Notes under the pieces: generated by a model
What the model was told of the DNA's origin: nothing
Databases searched by the model: none
The model's input: the letters and a program-made list of their open reading frames with translations, nothing else
Source of the DNA: Hemibagrus wyckioides
Taxonomy: Eukaryota > Chordata > Actinopteri > Siluriformes > Bagridae
Direction: 5' to 3'
Assembly: GCF_019097595.1 (NCBI RefSeq)
Contig: NC_080710.1
Span: 26,194,280-26,258,279, forward strand
Length of the DNA: 64,000 nucleotides
Position numbers and translations under genes: made by a program
In this document: in pieces, positions 48,036-60,068 of the stretch
Position numbering within the stretch: position 1 is the first letter of the stretch
How the letters are laid out: each line of letters starts with the position of its first letter

Positions 48036-50124
48036 TGTTCTGGTCTGTAACAGTGTCAGTTTCAAAAAACACAGAGATGCTAACATTAAATTAACCAGCT
48101 GTCTGTAAATACTACACATGGCAGGCCTGGGACAATTAGTGTACATGTTTGTGTTTCATTCACAACTCTTCAGGTTCAGTAGACTACATATGCAGTGCTC
48201 AAAAGCATTTTTCTGCTTTAATAAACCCTACCCACTGTTACATCTGATATGTTGAAAAATAATGAGCTCTGATTACCGCAATGCTTTGGTGCATGCTAGT
48301 CTTTTCCTATTCACACCCCTCTGAACGATACACACCGAACCGACAACACAGCATGGGCAGAGGTACAAACTATTTCCCACATGTATTAATAAAAAGAAAA
48401 TCTTTTCAGAGGAAGTATGAGGGAGTACAGGGCAGCACAATACCTAATGCTAGAATTAACAGGCCGTACATTTGCTAAGTGAAAATGAAGACGATAAACA
48501 GAGACAGGCAAATATTTGCTGCCTGTATGCTGAGGGCACAAATGTGATGTGATGCATCAGTAGAGACATTATCGGGAAATGATGACGGTGATGATTCTTA
48601 CATAAAGGCGACCATTCTGGGAATTCATAATCAGCTCATCATAGTTTTGTGTTCAATTAGTTGCTGCATTTCAGTCTAATTTATTGGGCTTAAGGGGCAT
48701 ACAAACAAAGGCGTGGCCAAGAACACAGGAGAGTTGCCTGCTCTGGTAGCTAATAAATATAAGATTTGTGCTATACTATATTTACACTTTAAAGTGTTGT
48801 CTCAGGTGGAATTAAAGCCATTCACAACATGGTTTATTTAGTTTATAAGCACTTCTTGGTACCAGTCCTACTCTACTGATCTAAATCAAATAGCTGGTAG
48901 CACCAAAATGGTGCTGATATCACCATTCCCATCCATACACATAAAAAAAAAATCCTGTTCTTCACATGAACCATCTTCAAGTACTCATTCACATCATTAC
49001 AGCTTAAGAAAAACTTATATAACACCTTCTTACAAGCAGGGAACTGAAGACACAAAGCTCTCGGTGACAGTAGGGGAGCGGCCACTACAGACATGATGAT
49101 TATTAAGCCTCTCGCCAGATCCTACATTACCTCTTATCTCCCACAGTTTATTGCTTTCCACCTAATGTCAGGCAGTGCTGAGTGGAAGGGTGCACCACAT
49201 CTCGTTCCTCTAAAGATTTGGTGCCTCTTACTGCTAGAATGCTGCTTGGGGCTGTTGTGGGAAAATCGGTTTATGGGACTGTATTATATTGTGATGCATC
49301 ACCGTAGGGCATGGCATGAGGAATGAAGCAGAGAAATATCATATCTATGTGCAAAAATAGTAATCTCTGTCATCAGCCTGGGTAGTAGGTAACAAAGTTT
49401 TGTACTGAAAAAGTAAACAGATGAAGAAAACTGAAATTTCCAATTGAGAGAGAGAGAGAGAGAGAGAGAGATACTTTCCTTCACAATTTCTCTGATTTAG
49501 GGTAATGTCTGGTCTTTTGAACTCATAAGTCCACAGTCAATTATACACTGTTACAACTACGAGAAACTGCAATCAATCATGTCCCTTCATAATAAGCTTA
49601 CATGGAGAGCTTACTTTGCACAAACGGATTCTGTTGTTTTGCCCAAAGACTTTAAGAAGAAAGAACAAAACGGCAATAATAAGAACAGCCCATGTATAGT
49701 CATGCAGTAAAAGGACGAGGAGAGTGGATTTGGGAAGATTAGCCAGGCTGAGGTAAAATTAAGCTCTGACAGTCGCCTGGTTTTTGAAAGGTGCAAACAC
49801 GTTTGATTAGAGTGTGGTGAAGGATTTGTGCACAGTGGGGCTCTTTGGGTTTGTAAAATCTCCTGTGTGGAGGGACAAAGCTGCAGGTGGAGGGGTGGGA
49901 TGGGAACGCTCGCTGGTACGGAGAATTAAAGCTCGGCCTACTTCCTTTTCACGCCCAGTCCTCATTAGATTGCCATTGTTAAGACCCAGTTTCACAGGAG
50001 GAGACAGCTGGCAGAATCGTGGATATATATATTTTTGTAGTCAGCTAAATCAAATGCACCTTTCATTGTTTTTAGTTGTGTTGTGCTGCTTTACTCGTAC
50101 ACAATAATCTTCTGTGATTGCTTC
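48036..50124. other. Intron stretch without recognised elements
   Basis: AT-rich sequence with one GA run (49446-49471). The frames present, up to 97 codons, overlap on both strands and show no domain. Confidence 0.5.
49446..49471. repeat. (GA)13 microsatellite
   Basis: Thirteen GA units. Confidence 0.95.
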
Positions 50125-50378
50125 ATTCTGGTCAGGAACGTAGTGTATCTAGGGTCTGTCCATTTCAGGGCACCATGTACACGCACACACACAAGCAATC
50201 ACATCTTGAGGCAATACATCCATCACCATGTTTTTAGGAAGTAACCAAAGAACCTGAAGAAACACCATGTAGATTCTGGGAGAACATGCCAAACTCTAAC
50301 CTGTAACCAGAGCTCAGAATTGAGTCAGAGACCCTGGAGCTGTGAACAAACAACCTTGCCCACTGCATCACCATGCCA
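50125..50378 (+). repeat. Teleost repeat (CACCATGTTTTT/GAACATG family), plus copy
   Basis: Reads CAGGGCACCATGTACACGC, CACCATGTTTTTAGGAAG, GGGAGAACATGCCAAACTC and GACCCTGGAGCTGTGA with CCCACTGCATCACCATGCC, in the order of a common fish repeat. About 20% diverged from the consensus as I remember it. Confidence 0.75.
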
Positions 50379-51480
50379 TCAATAATTACAGCCCCATGAA
50401 GCAGCTTGTCCACTGCCCAGGATATACATGTAATATGGAATAGTACAGCATGTGAATAACTCTGAATAGAGTTTAAAGGGAAGAATTTCGTGTAGAGTAG
50501 ATGAGCAGAGTGATGAAATACTTGAAGAAAATCAGAAATGGGCCACATGAGATGTTTTGTCTCGGTTATACACACAGGAGACAAAACACACATTCCCTCT
50601 TTGTCAAAACAGTGCCTCAATTCAAAACACACAAGCTCCCCTGGTTCTTTTTGCAGAGCTTTGCATGTATTCTCCATCTACATCACACGAGGAAGGAGAC
50701 CAACGTTCTCCCTCTGAGGATCACTCCGTCTCAGCGAGGAAGATGAAACTTAAGGCACTAATCCAGTGCATTCACGCAAATAGAAAGAGAGAGTGGAGGA
50801 GAGGAGGAGGAGCCCCTAAAATATGTTATGTTATTCCTGTTTAACACATCCTAATATCCTTTATCTATTTCTTGTACTCCTCGTCCCCCAGCAACACTCG
50901 ACTGGTCCCACTATCTCTTATGGTACAATGAAGACCTGCATCCAGACTCTTGTCTTTCACAAACTTTCACTACATGTCCAAAGAACTGAGTAACTTGGTC
51001 TCGGCAAAAAACAAACTCTTGAAAGCACTTGATAAAGGTTGTCTGTGTGCATTTCCTGTTTTATTTCCTCCCAGTAAAGATTTGGACTGACAATATTCTT
51101 AGTCCGTGACCTAGTGAACCAGAATTGATGTATTCATTGATAGAGACATCAAAGCACTTCAGAGTCACCCTGAATAAGGGCATCTGCCAAATGCTGTACA
51201 TGTAGATTTGTTCTTTGTGCATATTTAGAAACAGTCAATACTGGTCAGTGTGCAATATGTCCACAAAGCAGAACAAATTAATTGTATGTGAAATAACACC
51301 AGAAATAAAATCTAATCTAAATCCAAAATCCAGTATGAACTATACCCTGGCTGTGTAGCACAAGATAGTTACACAGATAGTTAATTACAACATAGCTCAC
51401 TTGCCAGTGGAAATAATTACATAACTATACACATACTTTTGTTGCTGTCCAGAGATTAGAGCTTACATATTCTTCCCATT

Positions 51481-51650
51481 GTCTGTTTGGGTTTCATCTC
51501 TGGATTCCTTCTTCCATAAACTTGCCAAAAATGGACTAGTTGTTCTAAACTGCCCCTAGGTACGCACATCCAGGGTGTGTTCTTGCTTTGCTCACATTCC
51601 CAGGACAGGCTCGGGATTCACTGTAACCCTGATTAGGATAAAGTGGTTAC
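51481..51650 (-). repeat. Same teleost repeat family, minus copy
   Basis: Read on the minus strand it has GTAACCACTTTATCCTAATC, AGGGTTACAGTGAATCCCGA and CCTGTCCTGGGAATGTGAGC, CACACCCTGGATGTG and CCTAGGGGCAGTTTAG. It faces the copy at 50125-50378, 1.1 kb away, so the two are inverted but overlap only in part of the consensus. Confidence 0.7.
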
Positions 51651-51689
51651 AAATGAAATGAAATTTATTAACAAATACTATACCATTCT

Positions 51690-51945
51690 GTCCCTGGTGG
51701 TCCAGAAGCAGGATCCCACTTTTCCCGGGTTTCCAGGGAAGATTCCCAAGATTCCCCGGGCAGGAACCAGCCCCAGCAACTGAGAGTTTAACTCTCAGTG
51801 GCGGTTACATGCCCAGATAAAATGGGAGGGCTGCGTCAAGAAGGGCATCCGGTGTACAACCTGTGCCAAAATAAAATATGCGGATCGAATATTCCGCTGT
51901 GGCGACCCTGAACAGAGAGCAGCTGAAGGACAACAATAGCAACAA
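51690..51945 (+). mobile_element. RTE-type LINE 3' end (probable)
   Basis: Reads GGGAGGGCTGCGTCAAGAAG, GGCATCCGGTGTACAACCTG, TGCCAAAATAAAATATGCGG and CCGCTGTGGCGACCCTGAAC, then an ACAACAATAGCAAC tail. I recognise this as the 3' end of a LINE frequent in fish, most likely RTE clade. Only the tail is present and no reverse-transcriptase frame is nearby, as in a 5'-truncated insertion. Confidence 0.75.
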
Positions 51946-54092
51946 CAATCATACCATTCCAAACCGCACTCTGCAGTGGACAAGCAGTATTAATAAACCA
52001 TAAAAGCTTATTAATGCCTTTTATTCTAGTAGACACATGATCAAGAACTACTTTCTATGTTATGGGAATACATTCTTTTAATGGGACTGTTACAACATAT
52101 CATATAGGAAAATGCGCTTTAATCCACAGGAAATGGTGTTCCTCAGAAATAAGCCAAGTTTTTCTAGAGCCGATATAGCCGAGTAGATAAGCCACTTCTC
52201 TGCTAGCCTCAGAGAAAACATACTCCTGTTACCTGAGCATGTTAACTAGCTTCTACGTCCTTTAACCAACTTATAGCAACTCTATTTTTTTCCAAAACAT
52301 GTTAAGAAAATCACAACCCAGAGCAATGCAATACTCTTACTCCCACATGCCACTAAAAGCGGCAAGATTCCCTACACCTGAAGCCCTGTGTGCTTCATAA
52401 ACTGTAAGAGATTACATAACATCTGCCTATAGAGGAACTCTATATCTGTGTAGCAGTAAGGAGGCGAGACAGTTCTTTATGCGTCTACAGTAATGTCTTA
52501 GATGGGAGGTTATGGCTTAAGGCCAGACTTGGCAAAGTACACCAACACACGCCCGATGTGCTGTGACTCAGTGCATTTTATTTCTCTCTAAATGTCAAAG
52601 GACACGAACAAACAAACCCACACAAATACGGCCTGCCGACATAAAGGTTAAATACATAAAACACAAACGGTCAAGAAAGATCTTGTTCCCTTTTGGAAAT
52701 GTAACGAATTAATGATTTGCGCTGATAAAACAGAAAAGGTGTTTGCTGATGTGAAAGTACATACATGTAAAGTGGAATTCATGAAAGATGCTGATTTGGT
52801 GCAAGCTCCACCTTCTTTTATTTCTTTCTCTCTCTCTGTCCTGCATGAACGGTCAGGCTGTTTTCCTTAACGCTCCACCAGCACACTAAACAGAACACTC
52901 TATGACAAGTAGCATAACCTCAATAAATCCAACACTAAATGATTTCAGCATGTGTGTGGTCAGGAATATGATATATAAGGCACACGAGGAAAACGAGAAA
53001 ATAAACAGGCCGATGTTCGGCGTAACCACACTGCGACCAATACCATTAAACACTGATATAATTTTAGCGAACTGTAAGCACAATAAATCACACATCTTAA
53101 AAGGCAATGTCACATCAACACAAGGACGTATGGTCATAACGAATGCCCTTGTGTTCAATCATCTGTCATAATTGCTGCTCCACAGCAAAGGGGGTTCATT
53201 GATTGGCTGCGGAGCAGAGACACCGGATCCTGATTGGTCTGCGGCAGGAGTAGATGAAGTGTTAAAATGCTGCGGTGCACTGTGACTCCTGCGAACGCTG
53301 ATTAATAATCATCAGCACAATAATCACAACTTGAGCAAGAGGAGTCTCTCATATGAGAGCTGAAAAATCAATGGTGTTGGAATTGGCCGGGGAAGCATAA
53401 TGACGGGTCTCCCCTCAATTCAGAGAGAGAGAGAGAGAGACGGGGACAGAGATAGAGAGACAGTCATTAACATTGCTGCCTGATCCTCAAGAAACTGACA
53501 GAAAATTACTTTCCTTTCAAAGGCAAGAAGAGAGAAAGAAAAAAAAATGGAAAGAGAGAGAAAAAAATGACCTCTGCTCTTCTGATAGCTGTGGCAGTTC
53601 AATAATAGCAGGGTCTCTGAACAACAGGTGATAGCCTCACTTTTCTAGACATTGGCCTCCTTTGTCCTGTTTTTTACTCTCCAAACCTTTACAAAATGCT
53701 CTATTTTTCTTTTTCTAAACTCTGCCAGGTGGTAGGGAAAACCCAAAGCAGCTGCAGGAGATGAAATAAAGCTGAATAAATGGGTTTCTCTTCATCATGC
53801 GGGACAATCTAAATGCATTTAGACAGATGAGGCTGAGTGACATCTATCACTGAGTACTGCCGAACCATTGAGAGGAGAGAGAGAGAGACAGAGAGAGTGA
53901 GAAAGACAGTGAGAAGGATGACAGAGAGAAGGATGACAGAGCCGGATGAGACAACCCACTGGCCTGTGAAAGCCTTCTGTAAAGGATGAGTAGCTAAAAG
54001 GGCATTTAACGGGCTTGGAGGAAAGTGTCATGACTCCTGATGCTTTAATGGCTACCCAGATGGAGGGAAGGAGAGAATGAGAGAAGATGGTA

Positions 54093-54123
<31 letters not shown>

Positions 54124-54597
54124 CTCTCTCCCCTCCACGTCCAGCACTATGCCTGCCCACAGCTACACATCAATTTTAATTCATTTGCAAAATAACTATA
54201 AAAGAGAGTATATTACTCTTAAAAATATATAACTGATCTCAATTTGGAATTCTCATACTGATTTAGCTGGCATATTAATGGAAAACTTTAATCTACCCTG
54301 GAACACTTTAAATAAGCGATCCGGAAATATTTTCATTTGTTTAGCTATTCCAGCGCAGATCATTCAAACACAGTGATGTTCCTTTTCTTTATTTTTTTTT
54401 AAATCCTATGAGAAATCAGTGGTTGTCTGTTGCACTGACCTGACATGGGGACATTGCTGGTGCATCTCCAAAGATGTTCAATAATTCATCCAGTGTAAAC
54501 AGTGAGGTTTCTTTGTTAACTCGTGATGTTAGAGCAGAGACTCGAGCTCAGCTAGTTAGCGGTCTATGAGAAGCAGGATAGGGGTAAGGGGTAAGGA
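51946..54597. other. Intron stretch with GA/CT runs
   Basis: Unique-looking sequence with purine or pyrimidine runs at 53422-53440, 53880-53940 and 54093-54119. At 53190-53250 two ATTGG motifs (GATTGGCTGCGG and GATTGGTCTGCGG) lie about 36 bp apart in a GC-rich patch. No exon recognised. Confidence 0.45.
54093..54119. repeat. (CT)13 microsatellite
   Basis: Thirteen CT units. Confidence 0.95.
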
Positions 54598-54702
54598 TAG
54601 GGGTTGAGCCCTTGTTCAAGGGCTCAACAGTGGTGTTGGGGCTTGAAACTTTCAAGTTACCTGCAAGCCTTATTCTTTAACCTCTGAGACACCACTTCCA
54701 TG
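54598..54702 (-). mobile_element. tRNA-derived SINE, minus copy, fragment
   Basis: Read on the minus strand: GGTGTCTCAGAGGTTAAAG (A-box region), GAAAGTTTCAAGCCCCAACA (B-box-like GTTTCAAGCC), CCACTGTTGAGCCCTTGAAC. This is the same family as the element at 44048-44217 but retains the B-box half and lacks the tail. Mutated A and B boxes; unlikely to be transcribed. Confidence 0.7.
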
Positions 54703-55609
54703 TTTTGGAGTCTTTTCCACACATGAGGGAGAAATTTGTAATTTGAAACTCCAAATGTTCCGAGTTTCAGTAGAACTGAACATCATGCAATTCCCACTCT
54801 TGATTTTTTCCTCATCTTTAACTATAAATTTTCATTTGTATTATCTGTATTGTAGTTTATTGTGTATTTGTTTTACTTGAAATAAGCATTTATCTTACAT
54901 AGCTTATGGATTATTCATACTCACATTGTGTGTGTGTGTGGGTGTGTGTGTGTGGTGAGAGAGAAAATCAATGTAAGAGGACATAATGTCTCAGTGTCAT
55001 TTCAACCTCTCCATAAAAGACAGTGATTATTCCTGATTTGTAATGATGCTCTTTTATTCAGGTCTGAGAGCATGGCTTTGAACAACACACTTAAACTCCT
55101 ATTTATTCTCCTTCCTGCAGATTTGTGTTTCTGACCGGTGAACTTACAACCATCACTACTATTTTAGCTCAGAACAAAAAAATAAAAAGAACAGCAAGAT
55201 CTAGTACAAGAATGTTTCTGACGCAGAATTACTTCAGCAAATGTCTTATTTTTCATGAAGAAAAAAATAAAAACCCTCACTGACCTTCTTTTTGCCCTCT
55301 TGTCTGTCCAATTAACTGGGAGTGCTGTGTTCAAACGATGCACTCGACCAAATAAAGGCAGTGTCCATTTTCCAGACACTCAGGAAGCAACAAAATAAAT
55401 GGTGAGCTATTCAAAGCAATTAAGGCCAGTGTGAACACCCCAGACAGGAAGGTGGGAGTCGGAGCAGCCCTGACAAACAACTTATTATCTAATACACAAT
55501 TCTCTACTGTGAGAAACACAAAGCCAGATCAGACGGGGTAGAGAATTTCACTGGAGTGTGACTGAGTGACTACGTTTGTGTTTGAAGATCTGACTGCTTT
55601 CATAGGGAT
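54703..55609. other. Intron stretch left of the second array
   Basis: AT-rich sequence with a short interrupted GT run (54927-54953). No repeat family or exon recognised. Confidence 0.5.
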
Positions 55610-55670
55610 ATACACACTGACTCACACACACACACACTCTCATACACACACACACTCTCATACACACACA

Positions 55671-56652
55671 CACTCTTATACTCACTCATACACGCTCGCA
55701 CTCACATACTCATTCACACACTCATTCTCTCTCACACACACTTATTCATGCATTCTCTCACTCACTCTCTCACTCTCATTCATATACTCATTCACACACT
55801 CATTCATGCATTCTCTCACTCACTCACTCTCATTCACACACTCATTCTCTTTCACACACACTTATTCATGCATTCTCTCACTCACTCTCTCACTCTCATT
55901 CATATACTCATTCACATACACACACTCACTCACACACACACACACTCATACACACACACACACTCTTATACTCACTCATACACGCTCGCACTCACATACT
56001 CATTCACACACTCATTCTCTCTCACACACACTTATTCATGCATTCTCTCACTCACTCTCACTCTCATTCATATACTCATTCACACACTCATTCATGCATT
56101 CTCTCACTCACTCACTCTCATTCACACACTCATTCTCTCTCACACACACTTATTCATGCATTCTCTCACTCACTCTCTCACTCTCATTCATATACTCATT
56201 CACACACACACACTCACTCACACACACACACACACTCATACACACACACACACTCTTATACTCACTCATACACGCTCGCACTCACATACTCATTCACACA
56301 CTCATTCTCTCACTCTCTCACTCTCATTCATATACTCATTCACACACACACTCACTCACACACACACACACTCATACACACACACACTCTTATACTCACT
56401 CATACACGCTCGCACTCACATACTCATTCACACACTCATTCTCTCACTCTCTCACTCTCATTCATATACTCATTCACACACACACTCACTCACACACACA
56501 CACACTCATACACACACACACTCTTATACTCACTCATACACGCTCGCACTCACATACTCATTCACACACTCATTCTCTCTCACACACTTATTCATGCATT
56601 CTCTCACTCACTCTCTCACTCTCATTCATATACTCATTCACACACTCATTCA
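55671..56652. repeat. Higher-order repeat part of array 2 (290-bp then 134-bp periods)
   Basis: The word CACTCTTATACTCACTCATA followed by CACGCTCGCACTCACATAC occurs five times, starting at 55671, 55961, 56251, 56385 and 56519. The distances are exactly 290, 290, 134 and 134 bp. The shorter period arises by loss of the CACTTATTCATGCATTCTCT-containing part. The exact equal spacing indicates recent duplication of whole blocks. Confidence 0.9.
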
Positions 56653-57050
56653 TGCATTCTCTCACTCTCTCACTCTCATTCACACACTCATTCATGCATT
56701 CTCTCACTCTCATTCACACTCATTCATGCATTCTCTCACTCTCTCACTCTCATTCACACACTCATTCATGCATTCTCTCACTCACTCTCTCACTCTCATT
56801 CATATACTCATTCACACACTCATTCATGCATTCTCTCACTCTCTCACTCTCATTCACACACTCATTGATGCATTCTCTCACTCTCTCACTCTCATTCATA
56901 TACTCATTCACACACTCATTCATGCATTCTCTCACTCTCTCACTCTCATTCACACACTCATTCATGCATTCTCACACTTGCTCACTCGCCCATTCACTCA
57001 CTCACTCTCTCATTCTCTCACTCTCTAACTCTCCCATTTACTCACTCACT

Positions 57051-58200
57051 CACTCTCACACTCACCCATTCATTCACTCACTCTCACACTCACCCATTCA
57101 TTCACTCACTCACCCATTCATTCACTCACTCTCACACTCACCCATTCATTCACTCACTCTCACACTCACCCATTCATTCACTCACTCACCCATTCATTCA
57201 CTCACTCTCACACTCACCCATTCATTCACTCACTCTCACACTCACCCATTCATTCACTCACTCTCACACTCACCCATTCATTCACTCACTCTCACACTCA
57301 CCCATTCATTCACTCACTCTCACACTCACCCATTCATTCACTCACTCACCCATTCATTCACTCACTCTCACACTCACCCATTCATTCACTCACTCTCACC
57401 CATTCATTCACTCACTCTCACACTCACCCATTCATTCACTCACTCTCACCCATTCATTCACTCACTCTCACCCATTCATTCACTCACTCTCACACTCACC
57501 CATTCATTCACTCACTCACCCATTCATTCACTCACTCTCACACTCACCCATTCATTCACTCACTCACCCATTCATTCACTCACTCTCACCCATTCATTCA
57601 CTCACTCTCACCCATTCATTCACTCACTCTCACCCATTCATTCACTCACACTCACCCATTCATTCACTCACTCTCACCCATTCATTCACTCACTCTCACC
57701 CATTCATTCACTCACTCTCACCCATTCATTCACTCACTCTCACCCATTCATTCACTCACTCTCACTCTCACCCATTCATTCACTCACTCTCACACTCACC
57801 CATTCATTCACTCACACTCACCCATTCATTCACTCACTCTCACACTCACCCATTCATTCACTCACTCTCACACTCACCCATTCATTCACTCACTCACCCA
57901 TTCATTCACTCACTCTCACACTCACCCATTCATTCACTCACTCACCCATTCACTCACTCACCCATTCATTCACTCACTCACCCATTCATTCACTCACTCA
58001 CCCATTCATTCACTCACTCTCACACTCACCCATTCATTCACTCACCCATTCATTCACTCACTCTCTCACTCACCCATTCATTCACTCACCCATTCATTCA
58101 CTCACCCATTCAATCACTCACTCTCTCACTCACCCATTCATTCACTCACCCATTCATTCACTCACCCATTCACTCACTCACCCATTCATTCACTCACTCT
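57051..58200 (-). repeat. Array 2 right half: about 50 ACCCATT units (GGGTGAGT on sense strand)
   Basis: By hand count about 49 copies of CACCCATT occur. On the pard3 sense strand each reads AATGGGTGAGTG or AATGGGTGAGAG, which fits the 5' splice-site consensus at the intronic positions GTGAGT or GTGAGA. Units differ only in the number of CACTCT insertions. Confidence 0.9.
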
Positions 58201-58631
58201 CCCATTTACTCACTCACTCATTCACTCACTTACTCACTTGCTCACTCGCTCACACACACTGTTCCGTTTAAATGATATTTAATTTCAGATAAATTTGGGT
58301 TTAGTCCAAAATGATACTAAAAGCACTAAAGATATTGAGATGTGGAGATTAAATTAAATTAAAGAGGAAAAATTAATTAGTAAATTTAATAGGTTCAGTT
58401 AGGTTGAGACCAAGCGGCGCTGCTGGACATGATTAGGGGTCAGATAAGATCTGACCTCAGTAGTGTTAAAGCCTGTGGCTATCTTCTACCCTGTGGGGTG
58501 TGTGTGTGCTCTCACAAGACTAAGCACAGCAGAGGCTAGCTCTTCTACCTGCACTTTTCTGCTTCCAGCGTGAGTCTCTGTAGGTATGCATGACTAAGCA
58601 AATCAGAGAGTAGATCTCCTGCCTGTAAACT

Positions 58632-58656
58632 TGTGTGTGTGTGTGTATGTGTGTGT
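58632..58656. repeat. (GT)n microsatellite, interrupted
   Basis: Two GT runs interrupted by AT, about twelve units in total. Confidence 0.9.
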
Positions 58657-58751
58657 ACACACTCAGGCAGGTGTGTTTTCTATCGAACAGGCTGCTGGCA
58701 TGTGGTGAGGAAGCACATCAGGGCAGTGTCTCCCTCTGTGCCCAGCAGAGA

Positions 58752-58774
58752 GACACACACACACACACACACAC
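58752..58774. repeat. (CA)11 microsatellite
   Basis: Eleven CA units, 96 bp from a GT run at 58632-58656, so the two could fold back in single-stranded form. Confidence 0.95.
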
Positions 58775-59996
58775 AGGCCTACTGCTGATTCCACAGCCAT
58801 GGGTGGCCTCTTCAGCTAACTACAGCCAGCACCCGCTGCATTTACTCACGTTTTACACATAGAAAAAGACCAAAAAAAACTGGCACACCATCGTGCCGTG
58901 CAACTGCTCCAATCCAGCAGGTCTGGCTATGAAGGCTTTCCAGATTAGAGAAAAAGATTACTACAGAAACAGAACTTCCTGCAGTCATTAGTGTCATTTA
59001 GAGCTATGCAGACATGACAAAGACCAGAAACACGGCGATTCCTGAACCATGGAGCGGGGTGTGACCTGATGCTTTGGCCAAACCAGATCTAAAGACCAGA
59101 CCACAGGGCTTATATGTGCTTGTTAGACCAAGCAAACCAAAATTAGCTTAAAATACCAAACTGACGTGACCACTGCAGTAGCCTAATAGTTAGCCAGTTA
59201 GTTCCAGCCATGAAGCACTTTACTGTGTCCTTTCTATGAGACGTGGAAATTCATTCAGTTTATACATGAAGAGCTAAATCTATTTCATCATCATATGTAA
59301 AAAGCTAAAATGCAAATCAGCAACCGAAAAGCGATTAAGATAATTGTGAAATGCAGATTCTTTAAAAAAAAAATCTACACTACACACCTCAAAGCTACCT
59401 GGGAAAAGGGCAAAGGCGTCAAAAGCATCTAACACTTTCCACCGTAATTCCCGGACCTGGAAAAAGGTTATTAAAGCGATTTGACTGAAGGAAGGTTTTA
59501 AGACAGTCTCTACCTTGGGGAAAGGTTAGATGGAACTGGCACTTTTTTATGATATGACTCCAAAGCCTGGCACAGAAATGTGCAATATGCCCCAGTAAAC
59601 TGGAAGGTGGGTGGAAAGGGGGGTGGGGGGGCAGTGCTGAGATAGGGGGCTTAGCCTTATCTGCCCTCTGCCACTGCACTACGCTGGAGTAATCAAGGCT
59701 GCAGGCTCCCTCAAGGCCTGGCTGCTCTTATTGTATCCGCTCAGAGCTGGCCACACGGCACACACACACACACACCTACCTGCACCACCACCACCACCAG
59801 GATGCCAGATCAATAGACTTGTCAATAGTGAGAAGACTAATCTAATTCCAACCATCTCTCTCTCTCTCCCACACACACACACCTAAAATATATAATCCTG
59901 CAGCCTTTTCCCCATCTACCTTTCCTTTCAGTCTCAGACCCTTTTCTTCTTCTGCCTCCTGGCTGGCAGGTAGATAAACGTTGCTGCTACATTTTC

Positions 59997-60003
<7 letters not shown>

Positions 60004-60064
<61 letters not shown>
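60004..60064. repeat. (AT)30 microsatellite
   Basis: About thirty uninterrupted AT units; the second long AT run of the window. Confidence 0.97.

Positions 60065-60068
<4 letters not shown>

Larger units (their letters stand above)
55610..58257. repeat. 2.65-kb CA/CT/CATT tandem array
   Basis: The plus strand is built from CACA, CTCA, CATT and CTCT words with almost no G. The left half (to about 56996) has higher-order periods of 290 and 134 bp. The right half (56997-58257) consists of short units of about 20, 22 or 28 bp ending in CTCACCCATTCATTCACTCA. The plus strand is stop-free in one frame for 901 codons (Thr, His, Ser, Leu, Ile, Phe, Pro), which follows from the words used and is not a gene. 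The array is within the pard3 intron. Confidence 0.97.
58258..60003. other. Intron stretch between array 2 and the AT repeat
   Basis: Holds a GT run (58632-58656), CA runs (58752-58774, 59759-59774), a G run (59617-59630) and a short CACCAC triplet run at 59784-59797. Frames up to 86 codons carry no domain. No exon recognised. Confidence 0.5.

Noticed and set aside
55566..58271. A 901-codon open frame on the plus strand
   Set aside because: It translates only the tandem array into Thr/His/Ser/Leu/Ile repeats. The words used contain no stop codons, a shorter overlapping frame is also open, and there is no domain, splice context or codon bias of a gene.
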